Shown: in pieces, positions 35,025 to 49,479 of the stretch
How the letters are laid out: each line of letters begins with the position of its first letter
Numbering within the stretch: position 1 is the stretch's first letter
NCBI GenBank assembly: GCA_013396915.1
Contig: VWZL01000111.1
Location: forward strand, 670,401 to 734,400
Direction of reading: 5' to 3'
DNA from: Stercorarius parasiticus
Lineage: Eukaryota; Chordata; Aves; Charadriiformes; Stercorariidae
Length of the DNA: 64,000 nucleotides
Translations under genes and position numbers: made by a program
The notes under the pieces: generated by a model
What the model was told of the DNA's origin: nothing
Seen by the model: the letters and a program-made list of their open reading frames with translations, nothing else
Database searches by the model: none

Positions 35025-38000
35025 TTGTGGAGCTCTACAATACCTCCAAGCAGATGTTCGCAATCCTGAGGAACCGGAGCTAGCTTTAAAAATACCTGTA
35101 TGCCTTCAGTGTGGCGCTGGCATATGCCATTTGTCACTGTGGCTTTATACACCTTTCTGACTTCTAACAAGGGAGAAAAGAAAAACTCGGATGAGTTTTT
35201 GTTTCATTTTTTAAACTCCTCAGCCAAACTAATGCCGACGTGCTAAAGACCTTCCCTCTCCACCCCGGGAAGAGCACATTTCATAGTAACGAGATCATTA
35301 ACGCAGAGGGTGAAGGAGGGGAGGCTTTTTAGCTACAATGCAGTTTAAATTAATTGTCATGCTGGGCATACTGGGGTGGTGTTTCTCAGTGACAGGTACT
35401 GTCGCACTTCTTGATGCTCAGACTGACAAACTCATAAAAGCATGTGCAACTTTTGACAATCAATATGTGTGGAGAATAAATGCCAATTTCTAATTACTAA
35501 TTTGCAATGTACTACCAAAAAACCCCAAACCGCCTCCACTGACCCGCGGAGCAGGATTTCTTTGCCATCTGAAAGGAGAGAAGCGTCTCTTGTCATTGCT
35601 GCTGTCTGAGAACTGAGATCTTGCAGCACAAGCCAGGGGCGTCACAGTTTGGTGGCCTTCCCAGCATCACAGCATAGGTTATGCCACCAGCCAGACAAGG
35701 CCATTAGATTTAACAGGGGATAAACCCTAAATATGTTTAACGAAGCTGTTCTGCAGTCACTGGGCTTTTACTTTATTTATGAAAAAAACCCAGTTAGGAT
35801 AACCCTCTTGGTCCTCCTACAGTGAAGCTCCCAGAAGTCCGAACCACAGATGGGGGCCGGAGTCAAGTGCAAAAATCATTCAATTAATTTGGCTTCATTT
35901 CTGCTCCTTCTCATATCCCCTCTCATGTCTTTATAATTGCTCCTGCCGGGTGGTAAGGCAAGGAGGAACCCGAGAAACGGCTGCCGACCACCTCCGACAA
36001 GAAACTTTGCTTAAAAAAAACAGGTGTCACATTGTGGCAGTTCAATATTTCATAGCCAATACAAGGAATGTGCAACAACACTGCAACTTTAAATCTTTAC
36101 CTCCCCAGTCAGTCTCTCTCCTCTCATTGTAATGCCAAAGGGAACAGCAATCAGAGTGGAGATGTTCAACGTGATAGAGGTCAGGACACTGGTGGATCAA
36201 CGTACCAGAAACACGACCTTGTTTATTTTTTTCCCCAGTATTATTGTTTACAGGGTGCTTTGCTCATGTACCTTGTGGTTCTTAGCTAAAAGATGAAATT
36301 ACAGCCCAGGATGAAGCGCTCAGGCACACATCCAATTTGTGTTTCCATCTCAGAAAACAAAAAGCTTCTGAGGCCCTCAGGCTGCCATTCAAACTTGGAG
36401 AGGCTGACATTTTTAACAGCGTGAACCAGAGACTGGCAGAGGGAATGATCTAATGCATTTCTGACTTGTCAATCAAAGATCTCACCTCTGCTGTCTTGTA
36501 AACAGTTGGGGGCCACCTAACTACATCCATAACCAGGGGAGAGCCTGCCGCCAGCCGGGGGGGTGCTGGAGCCACATGCTCTGGCTATTAGTCACCAAAA
36601 TGATGGTTCCGTTCTCCAGGTGCACCGCAAACAGCCCGCCGGCAGATTTCGCAGGGCCGCTGGGAGAGGGCGAGGGGGGAATACAAAGCAGGCTCAGTCT
36701 AGGGCGGCCACGTCTCCACACCGATGGACTCTATTGAGTGGCCACCCCATCTCTCCCCCAGTTAGAGACAGAACCACGCACAGCAGCAAACGTTTGCTCC
36801 AAAGCTGAACAATTTCCTTCAAATGCTTTTCTCACAAATGCGTTGCTGAGCACGCACAGCTTGCCCACTCCAAGACTTCAGCTTTAGCCTCCTGTACAAC
36901 CATAAATAATGTACTACTACTCACATTTGTCCCGTATTTCTCAGCAATAAAATGTCAACTTTTAAGACAGAAATGCATGAATAGGCTGAAGAAAATTTAA
37001 AGAGACAACTCTTTCTAACGATTTACCGATAAGGCTTCTTTAACAAATATTCCACTTCCTAATAAGAAAATATAAACATTAAAAAAAAAATAGATCTAAG
37101 AATCATTTGAGAAATGAGTTTGCGTCTTCTGTGTGGGCATAACAGACTTCCATCACTGCAGACCACTTACATCTTTCACACTCTCACCTTTCTCCAAAGC
37201 GATCTCAGCCTGCAGAAAGGGGCGGTTGTACATCACATTCATGGTGCATCACTGCCACTGCACTCCCGTTTGCTCCCATTTGCATTGCACAGTTCGCCCA
37301 TGCTCTCCTCAACCAGGACAGAGCTTTCTGCCAAGACCAAGGAAGACACACCTCGCTTCTGGCAAAACCAAGCAGAAGGTAGTTCCCTACACCTGACAAG
37401 CCCTGATGTGCAGTTCTTTATGTTCAGACCTTCACTTCAGGTAAAGCAAAATGTGAATTTCTGGGATTCCAGAGAAACACTTCAAGATGCTGCTACCCCT
37501 GCCACAAAAGTTAATCATCCTCTTTGACTACTAGAGCTGTTACAGAAATAGTTTCAGATCTGGCAAACTAAAGCTGAGAAGACAACTCTTCACTTTTTCA
37601 CTGGTGCCCACAGACAAAGAAGTAAAAGCATGACTCTTGTCAGAAGACATTTACATTCTAAACTGTAGCTGATATTTGTGAGGGGTGTCAATTAGGTAAA
37701 AAGGAAGAGCTGAGCTCTGTGATCACCCTGATACATAACCTTTGGCAGGACTTTTAAATTGCTCCTTAAGTCTCCTCATTTATACAGTAGCTTACAGAAA
37801 CAAATTCAAGGAAATACTATCCTATCCTGCAAACCCGGAAGGATTAATACAATCATTTCCTTGGCATATTTGGCGGGTGTAATTGTAAATCAGAATTTTC
37901 AGAGAACTGCAACTATTAAAAGCAACATAAACCGAGCCTTGTGAGCATGCATGGAAAATATTTTAAGAGGGAAAGTAATTATCTTCAAATGAAAAATGTC

Positions 38001-41000
38001 ATGAAAAGAGACACCTGTTGGCACATCTGGAAACTTCCAAAGCATGAATTTCTAGGAAAAAGAATATACTCTGCATAACTTTATTTTTTTATTATTATTA
38101 TTAAGAGAATTTACATGCAACCTAGTTTTCAGTTGCTTTGCAGAATAACAGTACAGCGTCTTGGATGACAAATTTTACTGAAAACGGAAGGGCTGGCCTT
38201 TTTCTCTTGTTAAAATATCATTTCTGACTCCTTCCCACAGTGCCTTATAGGAGTTCATGTTCCAATTTGCTGCCATCTTCCACCATGAACTCTATGAAAT
38301 TCAGTTACAAAACAGACTGTCAGTTGCAAAGCCCTTTGAGATAAAAGATGTTAAGAAGAACTGTTTCTAGCTCCTTATTCCCCCATTCCTGGGTTTAGCC
38401 TTAAAAGCTTTCCCACTGTGGGATGATTGCCAAACAGAGCTGAGGAACCAGAAGATCCTGTTTTCACACAAGTGTCTCCAATAATAAAAACACACAAAGA
38501 AGAAAAATGAAGTTATCTGACATATTAACAGAATCATCTCTAAATCGACTATCTGCCAATGTTTCCCATGAGGAGTCAGCAGGGCTCTAACTGAGCTGTT
38601 CAAAAAGAGCCTCTTTCCACATTTCTGTCTGAGCATCTGAAGGTAAGCATGTAAATAACTAGACAAATTCAGCAGTGACTAAGTAGCCTTCCAGATGGCA
38701 TCTTCTCTTTTGCCACAAGCAAAGAACATTGATATGCTTCTCCAGTTACTTCAAGCTTGCTACAGAAAAAAGAAAATAACTTAATATGAGAAAATTTGCT
38801 AGGCTACAAGGAAGTCTTTAATGCTTTCCTAAAGATTTGATACCAAAAAAAGCACTAAAGAACAATGAAATACTGCAACATCACAGCTTCAAGTGGGCTA
38901 CAAACCATTCCCATGTAGACTTCCGCACTGGCAAATGCAGAAGCCATGCCTCATAGAGGGGAGTTTTCTTCAAACCACACAAGTTAATGGGGATCAAAGC
39001 CCATTGGAAAAAAAAAACGGACTGAAATACGGATGACTCATTGATGCAGAAGCTGCTGCTGGCAATTTACTTTCTCTCTCAATTGGCACTAAACATGTTC
39101 AACACAGGAGTCAGAGTGCTGTGAAGAGTACCAGTGTACCATTTTAGATGGCAAGTGGGGCAGACTTCCCCCGTTCCCATAGCCACTAAATACACATGGA
39201 AACATCTCCCAAAATCTGCAGGAACGCAAATGTCGAAGTCATACTACTCTCCCAAGAAGGCAGTATGCAGTGAATCGTTGTGCAGCTGACTCATTTGACC
39301 CCAAGTATCAACGCGCTGCATTAGCAGGGAAGTTATTATTCACATCTATCATTAGCAAGAACATCTTGAGCTAAAAGAGGCTAATTTCCCTTCCCCTTTG
39401 TAATATATGCTTATTTGGTGTAATCAAAAATAATCCAAGTAGAAAGGAGGTCCAATTTGAGTTTATAAATTGCTTTCCATATACTGCTAAGGTTCTCTAA
39501 AACCTGAGCTTAAAGAGATCTGAGATTTATTCAACAGCAGAAAGCCCAAAAACGAGGCCCATCCGATTTAGTCAAATTATGCAAATCAGGACTAGAAGTA
39601 GGAGTCTAAATTCTGCCTGTTGTCTCCAGAGTCCTCTTAGACTAATAAAAAGTCGTCTTCCCCCTCCCCCGCGGAAAGCTCTGCTAAAAGCTTGCTTCAG
39701 CAAAGGAGGCCTGGCAGGACACCTTCCAGAGTCCATCAGTGCTACTGCTGGGTCAGCAAAAAGAGTTGCAGCAAAATGATGCAAGACGCTTAAGCCTCCC
39801 CTGGGCCTGCGGGGATTATTTCCACAGTACTCTCCTGGCCCTGGGAGCAAGAAGCCAAATTCCAAATAATCTTTGCATGCTGTGTGCTTTAGAGGCAGGT
39901 AATGAACTTTCACCAAAATGATTGAAAATTTCAGAAAGATTCTAGCTTATTCATTATGTCTGGTTTTGCAAGATGCTGGTGAATAAAACTCTCTGCCACA
40001 GGTTAGGTCAGCAGCAGCATAATCCAGCAGCATAAACCTTGAAATAAACATTCCTGATACCACGACCTCCAATGAACATGCAATCTACAGAGATACTCCT
40101 AAGGTCCCTCAGTCACTGCAGTTCACAGAGAACATCTCAGAGACAGAGTATCCAACATGAACATAACATCTCCGCAGTCCAGTCTCTGCTGCTCTCCTGG
40201 TTATAGCCACATCATTGTAAAATGCCTGCAATGATCTCAAGAGCCCTGTCTAGGTTTCTAGATGCTCACCCAATAGCTGCCTCACTCTCTACCCACAGGC
40301 ATTTTGTAGAGATTCACTGGTCACCCAGAGCTTCTGAACAAACCTGTTTGGCAGAAAGCTGCCTTGAATCTAAGACATTCAGAGACCAAGGAAAAAACAG
40401 GTTTCCTTTATTTGGCTTTTGATTGACAGCTTACTTGTACAATAATTTTCTGTAGTCAAAATGTCCAGACTACCACCAACAAACCTGAAGTAAACAAATG
40501 CTGGCATGAATTATCACTATGGCAATGAACCCACCCCCTCAATCCTCTAAGTGGCATACAGAAAATTTAGATAGGAGGGGAATCACTGCATGAATAGCCA
40601 GATTGGAGACTGTGTGATGGATACTGCTTGCCAAATATAATTAAGTGGTATATTTTTAACACAATCGAAAGCCAATGGAAAAGATGATGGTACCAAGCCA
40701 ATTTAGACAAAATAATTATACTACATCGAGGTAATGGAAATGCCCCCAGTACTGAGCTGCCCTGAATCTACACAAGATGGGTTTAAATACCAGAGGAGAT
40801 GTGAATGACATAGGAGAGGCATACAGTATGAGGCAGAATAAATGGAGGGAAAGCAAGCAAGGAAGTAAAGAAGGAGATGCACACGTACATAGATGGAGAG
40901 AAAAGGAGGAGGGGGGAGAGACAGAAAGTACCTGGAAAGCTGGGAGTGCGCCAGTCCCTGGATTATACAGGCATCGCAGCGAGGGCATGCTGTCCGCCAG

Positions 41001-41936
41001 GCTGGAGCAGCCCAGCCACAGAGATCTGGGCATAGAGCACTGCAGAGAAAGGACAACTATGAGATGGGACTGTATGAGACAGGATGGCACAGATTACAGG
41101 AACTTTCAAGGCTTAGCCAAATGGCATCAACACAACTGCACCTCTCCTTAAAGACTGAGACATCTTTCAGAGAACACAAACTGCTGCTGAGTCTGTGCCT
41201 TGGGAGAAGCTTTACAGATGTCATAGTAGCAAGAAAAAGGCACTATGGATCAAGAAAGTAAATTTTTCATCAATTTTCTGCACCAATGTGTGAGTTTTTT
41301 TCCAGTTACAAAAAGTTTCTTTCCAATTAATCAGACCTCTTCTCCATGCACAGCCACGCTCCAACCACAACACAAAGCAAGCAATTTTGCAAGGGAAGCA
41401 GAAAAGGAAATGAGAACTTTAATTGTAACAGTGGCAGGGAAAGAAAAGGTTTTGTATGTTTGTTTTTTGTCTGTAAAGGGGATAAAAGGAAAAACTTGCA
41501 ATCCAAGGTGAATAGGAACTTGGTGACGCTTTAAAGGAGTTTCATGTTTCTGCTTGCCTTGTTATTCGTTAAATACAATACAATTATTATAATAAATTGA
41601 TTCTGTTCCTCCAAACACAAATACAAAAAAAGGAGCTAAAGCAGTCAATCAAGGAAAATACTAGCCATTTTGATAGTTAAAGCCATTACCCCCTGAAATA
41701 TAAGAGTTGCTTGTTCATTTTACACCACTACTATTAAATTTAGGGATGCATTATGATAGCAATTGCTTTTACCAGCCACGGAGTTTCTGATGCCATAAGC
41801 ACCTCTGCATTTGTCTAATTACTGGCAAGGCAGGAAAAACCAACTATATTTTAAATTGGCAGACAGCTACGAAAACTATAGGATGTGAAAGATGTTAGAG
41901 ATTTCAAACCCTCGTAACTCTTCTTTTTTTGCAATT
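35025..41936. other. non-coding DNA; part may be conserved
   Basis: 35025-35480 is repeat-free, mixed-composition sequence that reads like the continuation of a conserved element. A locally G+C-rich block lies at 36540-36720 and an (ATT)n tract at about 38089-38103. Several open frames (for example 37114-37527, 40777-41151 and 39572-39916) are overlapped on the other strand or in other frames and show no domain. A purine-rich tract at about 40800-40930 accounts for the frames there. Confidence 0.4.
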
Positions 41937-41980
41937 CTTCCCCCCCATCCTCCTTTTTTTAAAGGGGGGATGGGAGGAAA
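41937..41980. repeat. imperfect pyrimidine/purine inverted repeat
   Basis: A TTCCCCCCCATCCTCC arm, a T7/A3 centre and a GGGGGGATGGGAGGAAA arm form an imperfect hairpin with one mismatch, one bulge and a few G-T pairs. Each arm is almost purely pyrimidine or purine. Confidence 0.65.
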
Positions 41981-43834
41981 TCTGAGTGGAAAGGGCAGCT
42001 GGAATGGGTATGAAATGACAGCTGCCTTTTGAGTCACTGTTTCTTGCCGCTCTTAAGAGGGCTGGAAAACCTTGCACAGTCTTGCTCTAAATTAGTATGT
42101 AGGAGCAACGTAACCCATCCTTGAATGAGCAGAAAGGTGATCACCAACATCCATAATCTGGTACTGTGCAGACAGCCACAGAGAGATTAACCCTGTCTAT
42201 CACCACGTTCTTTGCTGTACTTTGTTGCCATTTACACTGCAGTTCCAGAAATAGTATTAGAAGACTGCTGAAGAACATAACCTATACAAATGTGATTACT
42301 AGAAGTTTGTGATACCTTAAAACAAATTCCTCACCTCATTTTAATTTTTAAAAAAAAGCTCTTCTCTTTACAACAATACTGAAACTCAAGAACTTGAGTA
42401 CTTTTTAATATTACACATCACATGAATTTTTGGATAATGCCCCTCTTGAAGACCAAAGAAATTACAGCCATAGTCTTATAACAAGCAACAAAAATCTGAG
42501 CCATACTTCCTTGTCTGCCATCCTAACCTCCCAAAAAACAAACACTCCCACATACAAAAACCTTCCAAATGCCAGCAATCTTTCCTTTGTAACGTAATAT
42601 GTATCACTCCAGCTATTAAAAGCTGTTGTGACAATCAACCTTAAAAAAAAAATATATATATATGAGATAGACACCTATGTTTCAGCATTTCCATGATTAA
42701 ATAATACATTTATTTAAATCAAAGTTGTTGATCACTGCTCAAGGATGTCACAGTAATAAGGGAGACTAACTACAACATGGTATCTCTGATGATGCAGAGC
42801 AAATTCACTAGGTCATTATCATCTGATTACCATTACCTATCCTAAGATTCATAACATAAGACAAAATAAATATGAGGTAATTATTTTATTATTTTTGCTT
42901 TGCAGACTTCTCAAAGTCTTGCCCCAGCCATTTATTCCCTCTTCTCAGGCTTTCCCATCCCTTGTGCTGGCTCAGGTTTTCATGCTGCAATAATGAAGAA
43001 CTGATTGCCATTAAAATTAGACCGACAAGAGAAAAGAGGTTACTTTAAATATTTGTACTGACCAAAGCATGGAAAGACACAGAGGGAGGAAAAATGACGA
43101 CAAGTCTGTCAGTGGAAAGGCAAGCTTAAATTGCATCAAAGTTTATGCAAGATTATGGCTCAAGTGAGAGTCACTACAAGCTGTAGGTACAGCCCTCCAT
43201 TGTGCCAGGGCACTTGCAAGGTAATGAAATGTCTTCCTCTAAATTGCCATGATAACAAAGGAAAACATTGGAAGTCTATTCTGCACCTGCAGAGGGTATT
43301 GTTACTCACCCATGCACTCTCACTGCTTAGTATTATTCCAGAGTTAGGAAGCATGCAGTAAAAAATTACCAACACCTTACATGACTTCTGAATCTGCTCT
43401 AGTATATCACAAAATTTATATTACCGACAACAGTTCTGTTACCTATTTTAAAAAAATAAGTGTGAAGTTGTACACAGTGTGGGAGAAAATGTCATTCCTG
43501 TACTTGCCTTTTACCTATTGAAGGAAGCAGAGACGCTAAATTACTGTTGGTGACTGAAAGAGGCTTATTCACAAGCATGAACAAAAGGCCCCAGGTGCTT
43601 CAATAGAAACAGCTTGTGTGTAAATCAGATGAGTGACCCAACAGAACAACTTCATTTACAGCCTGATCTCTGAAAAATCTCAACAGCCTCGATCCCCCTC
43701 CACTGAGCAAGCCACGTGTCAAACACTCACTTTTGTACTGTCAGCTCCACAAACAAGGGACTGGCCTCAGTGTTCGCTGCTTGAAAGCTGACTGACAAAA
43801 TCCTCTCCTGAACTCAAGTCAATCTACATCGATT
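41981..43834. other. anonymous AT-rich DNA
   Basis: No gene recognised. A9 followed by a short (TA)n tract lies at about 42642-42663. Confidence 0.45.
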
Positions 43835-43905
43835 CTTCAAAACAAAGATACTGAGGCACAGCGTTTGGACTACAGCCAAATGGGAATGCTGATATTGCTT
43901 GCTAA
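43835..43905 (-). repeat. possible MIR-type fragment
   Basis: GATACTGAGGCACAGCG resembles the antisense MIR segment usually reading aaactgaggcacagag, followed by a diverged tail. The match is short, so the call is weak. Confidence 0.3.
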
Positions 43906-45004
43906 GTACTGGGCCAGGATGCAGCAGTCTCTCTACCTTCCTGACTCCCGATTGCATTAATCGTTTCGATGTCTGCACAACTTTCGGACCCAGAGACGCA
44001 AAGCTTTTCATTTATAAAAGCTAAATATCTTTAATACACATTGAGTGGCATAAGACAGGGAATTATTTGACAATAAACACAATTTCTTTTGCCAACTGAT
44101 TTTTAAGTCCCATTCCCCAAACTCTGAAATACATTTTCCCACTAAGGAAATACAAGGAATACAGTTTCAAACAAGACCAGCATCCTCCTCCTGACAGAGG
44201 TTGGTACCAGCTGCTCCACTGGTGATTAAAAAGGGCTTGTCTTATTTTGAATTAAAATAGGCTAGAAGCATTCACAGTCACTGGCTTAGCTGAGTGGGCA
44301 GTAACCCTGAGCTGAAGGGAAGCCGTATTTTAACCTATTCAATTATTATTGTAACTACACCGCAAGAACATTTTTGACTACATCAGATGTTCTGCCTCTA
44401 ATAGCCTACCCTCTCTTCCAATTATTTGATGTCCTAAAGACAAATCTCAATACACACTCAATGGCTAAATTTTTGCCAGTGTTAAAAATTGGTTATTTAC
44501 TTTATTTGCTATTGCATTACAAGATTATACATTACCATTTCAGACTTTTTTTTTTTATCAAATTTGTTCTCTTCTAGTCCTTCAGCAAATACAATATACT
44601 AGAGGTAACTAATGCAGTTTTAGTAAATTGTGTTACAGGTCAGAAATATATCACCTTGTCCTGTAAAACTAAGTGGCTCTACTTGGGGAAAAAAAAGCAG
44701 AACTTCTTGGACTACTACAATTTACAACTATAGTGCACAGGTGTGAAAACACAAGCTCACCATACTGAGCTCACTGTAAAACAAGAAAAACACGAAAAAA
44801 TAATCTAACAACAGTTTAAGGATATTTTCTTTATAAACACTTCAGAGAAATTAATTAGACAGCAGTAGTACAGAATTACCATCTTTAACTGTGGTGCATT
44901 TTAACATAATAAAGTGTAATAACCTATTATCCCTGCCTGAACCCTGCACTCAATCTTATGATAATATGCGTGCCTAAAATGCCTTCGACTTACAGGGAAC
45001 CTAA
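43906..45004. other. anonymous AT-rich DNA
   Basis: No gene or repeat recognised apart from short T runs. Confidence 0.45.
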
Positions 45005-45065
45005 TATACTTTGCCCATCTTCACAAGTTAGTGGCAAAGCCAAAAAAGGAAACCCAATTTTTTCC
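45005..45065 (-). repeat. MIR-type ancient SINE fragment
   Basis: CTTTGCCCATCTTCACAAGT followed by TAGTGGCAAAGCCAAAAAAG and GGAAACCCAATTT follows the antisense MIR order (cttgcccaaggtcacac, agtggcagagcc, gaacccag). Short and diverged. Confidence 0.5.
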
Positions 45066-48000
45066 AAAGGCTGTTTTTTGGTCAACTGTACATATACAAC
45101 TGTACAATACTAATTTTAGCTGCTAACCGCATCTATTTCAATCCTTTCCTAGTTCAGAATTGTTCCCCTTCTAGTACAGCGTCCAGTGCTTTATGCAGTT
45201 AACTCTAAAGATAAACCACTAACAATTTCTCCTTCTCTTGGGAAGTGGGAATTAAGATCCTGTTCACCCAATATTTTCATTAAGGAGCATAAATAGAATG
45301 CGACACACGTCAACAAGACCTGAAAGAGGTAACTGAGAGAAAGGGGCCCAGCTGATCATAAGCCAAGGAACTGGATGAGGTTGTAAAAAGAAAAACAGAA
45401 ACACAAGTTGTAACTATTAAAAAAACACGGACAAGAGGTGGGAAAAGAAGTGCTAGAAATTCTACCACCCAAACTGGAACAGATAAAACATAAGGGATGC
45501 TCTGAAGGGTATTAAAACTATATACACCAGACTTGAGCTTGATATAAGGAGACAGATCTTTTCCGCCCTCTTTTTTTCCTCACTTAAGAAAGCGAGTATG
45601 GGATGGCTGGCAAGTACAATTCTCCCTGAAAGTCTCTTTGGCAGTACTGTTCCCTGCATGCTCTCTAAAAACTAATTCTCAGGAAATGTGCCTTAGGAAT
45701 TTTAGTCCTTTACAATGCTTTATCAAACACATGCTCAGATATTACTAGGATTCATAATACTCACAATTATTTTTATAATATAATACAACAAATGCGAGAA
45801 GAAACTCCGATACTTTTCAATCCCACTTAATACTTCTTTTCGCCCATGTATTTAACTAAGCCAATGCCAAAAATATAAACACACATCACTTTCTCATTGT
45901 GTCCAGTCTGCACTATTCCTGTCACCACAGAGTGCAATACATTGTATGAAACATATCAGATAAGGCAGCTGCTATTTACACTACAAATGCTGCTCTCATG
46001 AAACTTAATAACAATTCCAGAAATTTACTTCTGCCTAAAAAGTGATTTTGGTTCCTTTCTTTGGTCCACTTTTCATCCTTTCAACCTCCCACATATACAT
46101 AAAAATGAAAACGTATCTCCTATTTTTCCCTCTACTGTCCAGAGAGGTTTTCTGTTTGATTAAATATACATGATATAGGTATAAAAAAAGAAAATAAATT
46201 CCCAGTGCACCTTGTGTACTCTCACAATTAAAAAACCTGTCGTACATATTTCATTTTTTAGCTTGGGTAGCACTTGATCATACAGGCTTCTTGCCTGAGA
46301 AAAAAGTATATGATACAACTTCAAAAAAACCTGCAAAAAAATGGAATGAGAATATTCTTTTTTTTTTTTTAGTAGTATTTTTGTGGGGCTTTGTTTTTTT
46401 TCTTTTCTTCCCCCCCATCCCAACAGTGGATACACAAGGCATATTATATACGTAATTACATGAGAGCGCCACCCAGCTTTCAAAGGAACCATTCTAGTGA
46501 ATTGTGTAAATAATATGCCTTTAGAAACCCTAACATATGAATACAGATTTACCAGTTATAGAGCAGTTATATACCTGAGAGACAAGAATACCCATTTAAA
46601 AAAAAAAAATCCTGCCTAATTATGAATTTACCAAAGAGACTAGCACGGCTCAGAGCAAATTAATACTTTTATAACTTTCTCCAGAAGTTTTTTGGCTGTT
46701 TTCATTTGAAAATAAGAATGTTAAAAACTGTAAGTCTTAATTAAGCCAAAAACAACGGCCAAAACCCATACAGTTAGAATTTACACATCCTTACAACCCA
46801 GACCACTGTTCCCTGCACTTAAAGCAAGATAATTCTGACTTTCCTTGTCACTGGCAATTTTCCTTGAAAGTCTTTCCATGGATTTAGAAAATAAAGAGGC
46901 AATATGGTACTCTTCAGAGTGTGACCATGAGAAGGATCTCCCAGGGTTCAACAAGCCCACAAACTGTTAGGTCGTCCCCCTGGCACATATTGCACCAGAA
47001 TCATGAAGGGCAACACAGAGCTGCCATCATAACCAGTGCTTTTCTCAGCTTCTATTGTGTCCATTTTTGTCACATTTCCACAAGCATGTTTGGGGACGAT
47101 TAAAAGTGGTTTGTGTTCCTGTTTTACTCTAACAAAAGTAATTGAGCTATCGTATTAAAGACCTGCGAAGCATTTTCACGAACTGCAAATCAAGCAACCC
47201 AATACCACTTACGGTAAGCTGAGAATATGTTCCTGGGACAACTGTAGGATCTATCTTCAAAACAATTAGGTCTCACAAATCAGAGGCTGAAACATGCTAC
47301 CAGGGTTCAATTATAACACCCTTCCTAGATTCCAAACATAGGAAATACTTCTTACCCGGTACAGATCACTGACTTCAGCACAGCAGTTTTCCCCTTCACC
47401 CTATGGCTCAGGGGGTTACTGCATTCTGTGAGTTTTGCTGTGCACACACAGCTCAAACTGCTGTAAACAATTCCTTTTCCTTCAGCCTCCAACTTTTCAT
47501 GTAATTGCTCAGTAAATTTTCCTTACTGTACATGATACGCAAACTCTAATCTGGTAACTCCCTAGCTTACAGTAACCTTTTACAAGACATTCCAGTTCAC
47601 TAGGTACTCTTAAACAAAGATAAGGGACATAGAAAAGAGTTTACATATTCAGATTATCCAAATAATTTCTTACCTGAGTGGGATCCAGAAGGATCAAATC
47701 ACAGCTCTTAGGCAAATGTTTGTGAAGTTTGTTTTCCCCAAGAGTAGTTACTGAAGTTCAACCTCCGGGATTCCAGATCAACAGAAGTTACATGCCCCAG
47801 AAAGGGGCCAACTTCCCAACTATAGGGGAAGATCCTCATTTGCCAAGTGCTTGAGGGAACTTGTGTAGATCATATCTGAACTAGACAATACTGATGTTTT
47901 CATAAGTTATAGCTCTTTAATCCATGAAGCTGATAAGTCTAAACCAGTGCAGCTGCAGAGCTTTACATTCAGATGCCATACCCTTCTTTAAGGGGTATAA

Positions 48001-48724
48001 CACGCAGAGACTTGTGTGCGCTTCTTTAAACACACACCAAAGATGGTGGTGTTAAAAGCAAGCCCTACCCAAACTTATTAAAAGCAATCTCACCAAAGTC
48101 TAAAGCACGAAATTATCTGAAGGCTTAAAATGGAGATCTTACAAGACCAAGAGCATTAGGCTCTTTCGTAAGCGAGAAAACATAGTTAAAATCTTATTAT
48201 GCCATAAGAGAGAAACCTAATTCTTTGACATAGGCATCCTGCATAAGTTTGGGCAGAGTAACATGGCATCTCAGTTCCGCATCCACACAGCGAGGACAAC
48301 AGAACTACCTTGCCTGAGAGAGGTGCCAGAGACCGAGGGTGTCCTTAATTATGAAGTTCTGATATATAAACCCCAAAAACTGAAACAACAGCAAGCCAAG
48401 AAGAAGAGAGCAGTGAATCATCACCTTTATAATAAAAAGCAGGAAGAGCAATATACCAACTGTCTAACCATCACTGAACCTGAACAGCCATGAGGCTTTA
48501 AGAAAATACCCAACCCTACCAGAAATGGGTTGAAACCTCTTCAGCTTGGGACACTTCTACGACTTCAGTCTAGATTTCCATCACACAAACTACAGAGAAC
48601 AAACCTACATTGGTGGAGAGATAAAATGGAGGCTTCACTAGATCTTCCCTCATCTCTAGTTTTATTTAATTCCATAAAATCTCTCAGGATTATTGTTATG
48701 TTATGCACCCACCACATAGAAGTG
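45066..48724. other. anonymous AT-rich DNA
   Basis: No supported gene. T11-type runs lie near 46358-46370 and a C-run near 46410. A TGGCGCTCTC word on the minus strand near 46464 matches only the 3' half of a CTCF site. Frames at 48263-48493 and 48530-48781 are lysine/glutamine-rich or featureless and unsupported. Confidence 0.4.
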
Positions 48725-48785
48725 TTTCAAGGATTACTGATATGTCTGCATAGCACTTTGCATTCTCAAAGTACTATGTAAGTGC
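48725..48785. repeat. possible ancient SINE tail fragment
   Basis: ATAGCACTTTGCATTCTCAA followed by AGTACTATGTAAGTGCC resembles a word common in old amniote SINE copies (agcactttacattttcaaagcactttacaaa-type). Too short for a family assignment. Confidence 0.3.
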
Positions 48786-49479
48786 CAAGTATTAATAACG
48801 AACTGCAGAAAGAAAGCTTATTTCTACTTTCCACCGAAGGAATTAGTATCTGAATGTTAAAAAGCATATGAATCCACTGAAAATAGAATATATGTTTTAA
48901 AATTTAAGGAGGATATGCTAAATGACAAAGTTACAAAACCAAAATATTTCCAGAATCATTGCATCTTTCTCCTACGAAAGTGCAATTCTAGTGGAAGAAT
49001 CCTGTTTTCACTACAATCCTGGTTTTTACACTCTCTTTTCCAGCTGACTTGACTGAAGCGCAGACCATTAATATCTGAAGTGCCTTGTTTTGATTATACT
49101 GGCCTTTGCTGGTACCAATCTAGTTAAGGTAGCACCAAGAATTTCCAGCATAAAACACATTTACAGGTTTATAACTTGGCTCTAAAAATTCTACTCCAAA
49201 AGACAGTGGGAGGCAGAAAGGCTCAGATGAGTGCATTATATTACATATCCTATGTGATGCATACTCGCTCACAATGGTATGTGAAGGGGAGGGATTAACT
49301 TTAACGCTGAATTACCATGTTTCACAAGCCACCTAAAATGATACTTTTAACTTCCCTGTTTCCATAATCAAAATAATGTTTTGTAAGTGTTTCGGCTAAT
49401 TAAGAGCTTAATTTGCCCAATTTCACCGCTTGGCTTAAATCACAGAAGATGATCAATATAATATAGGAATTGGAATGTC

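Noticed and set aside
37114..37527. 137-residue plus-strand frame
   Set aside because: Overlapped by an 87-residue frame on the same strand and a 64-residue frame on the other. No domain or conserved residue pattern seen.
40777..41151. 124-residue frames on both strands
   Set aside because: They arise from a purine-rich tract that lacks stops; the peptides are compositionally biased.
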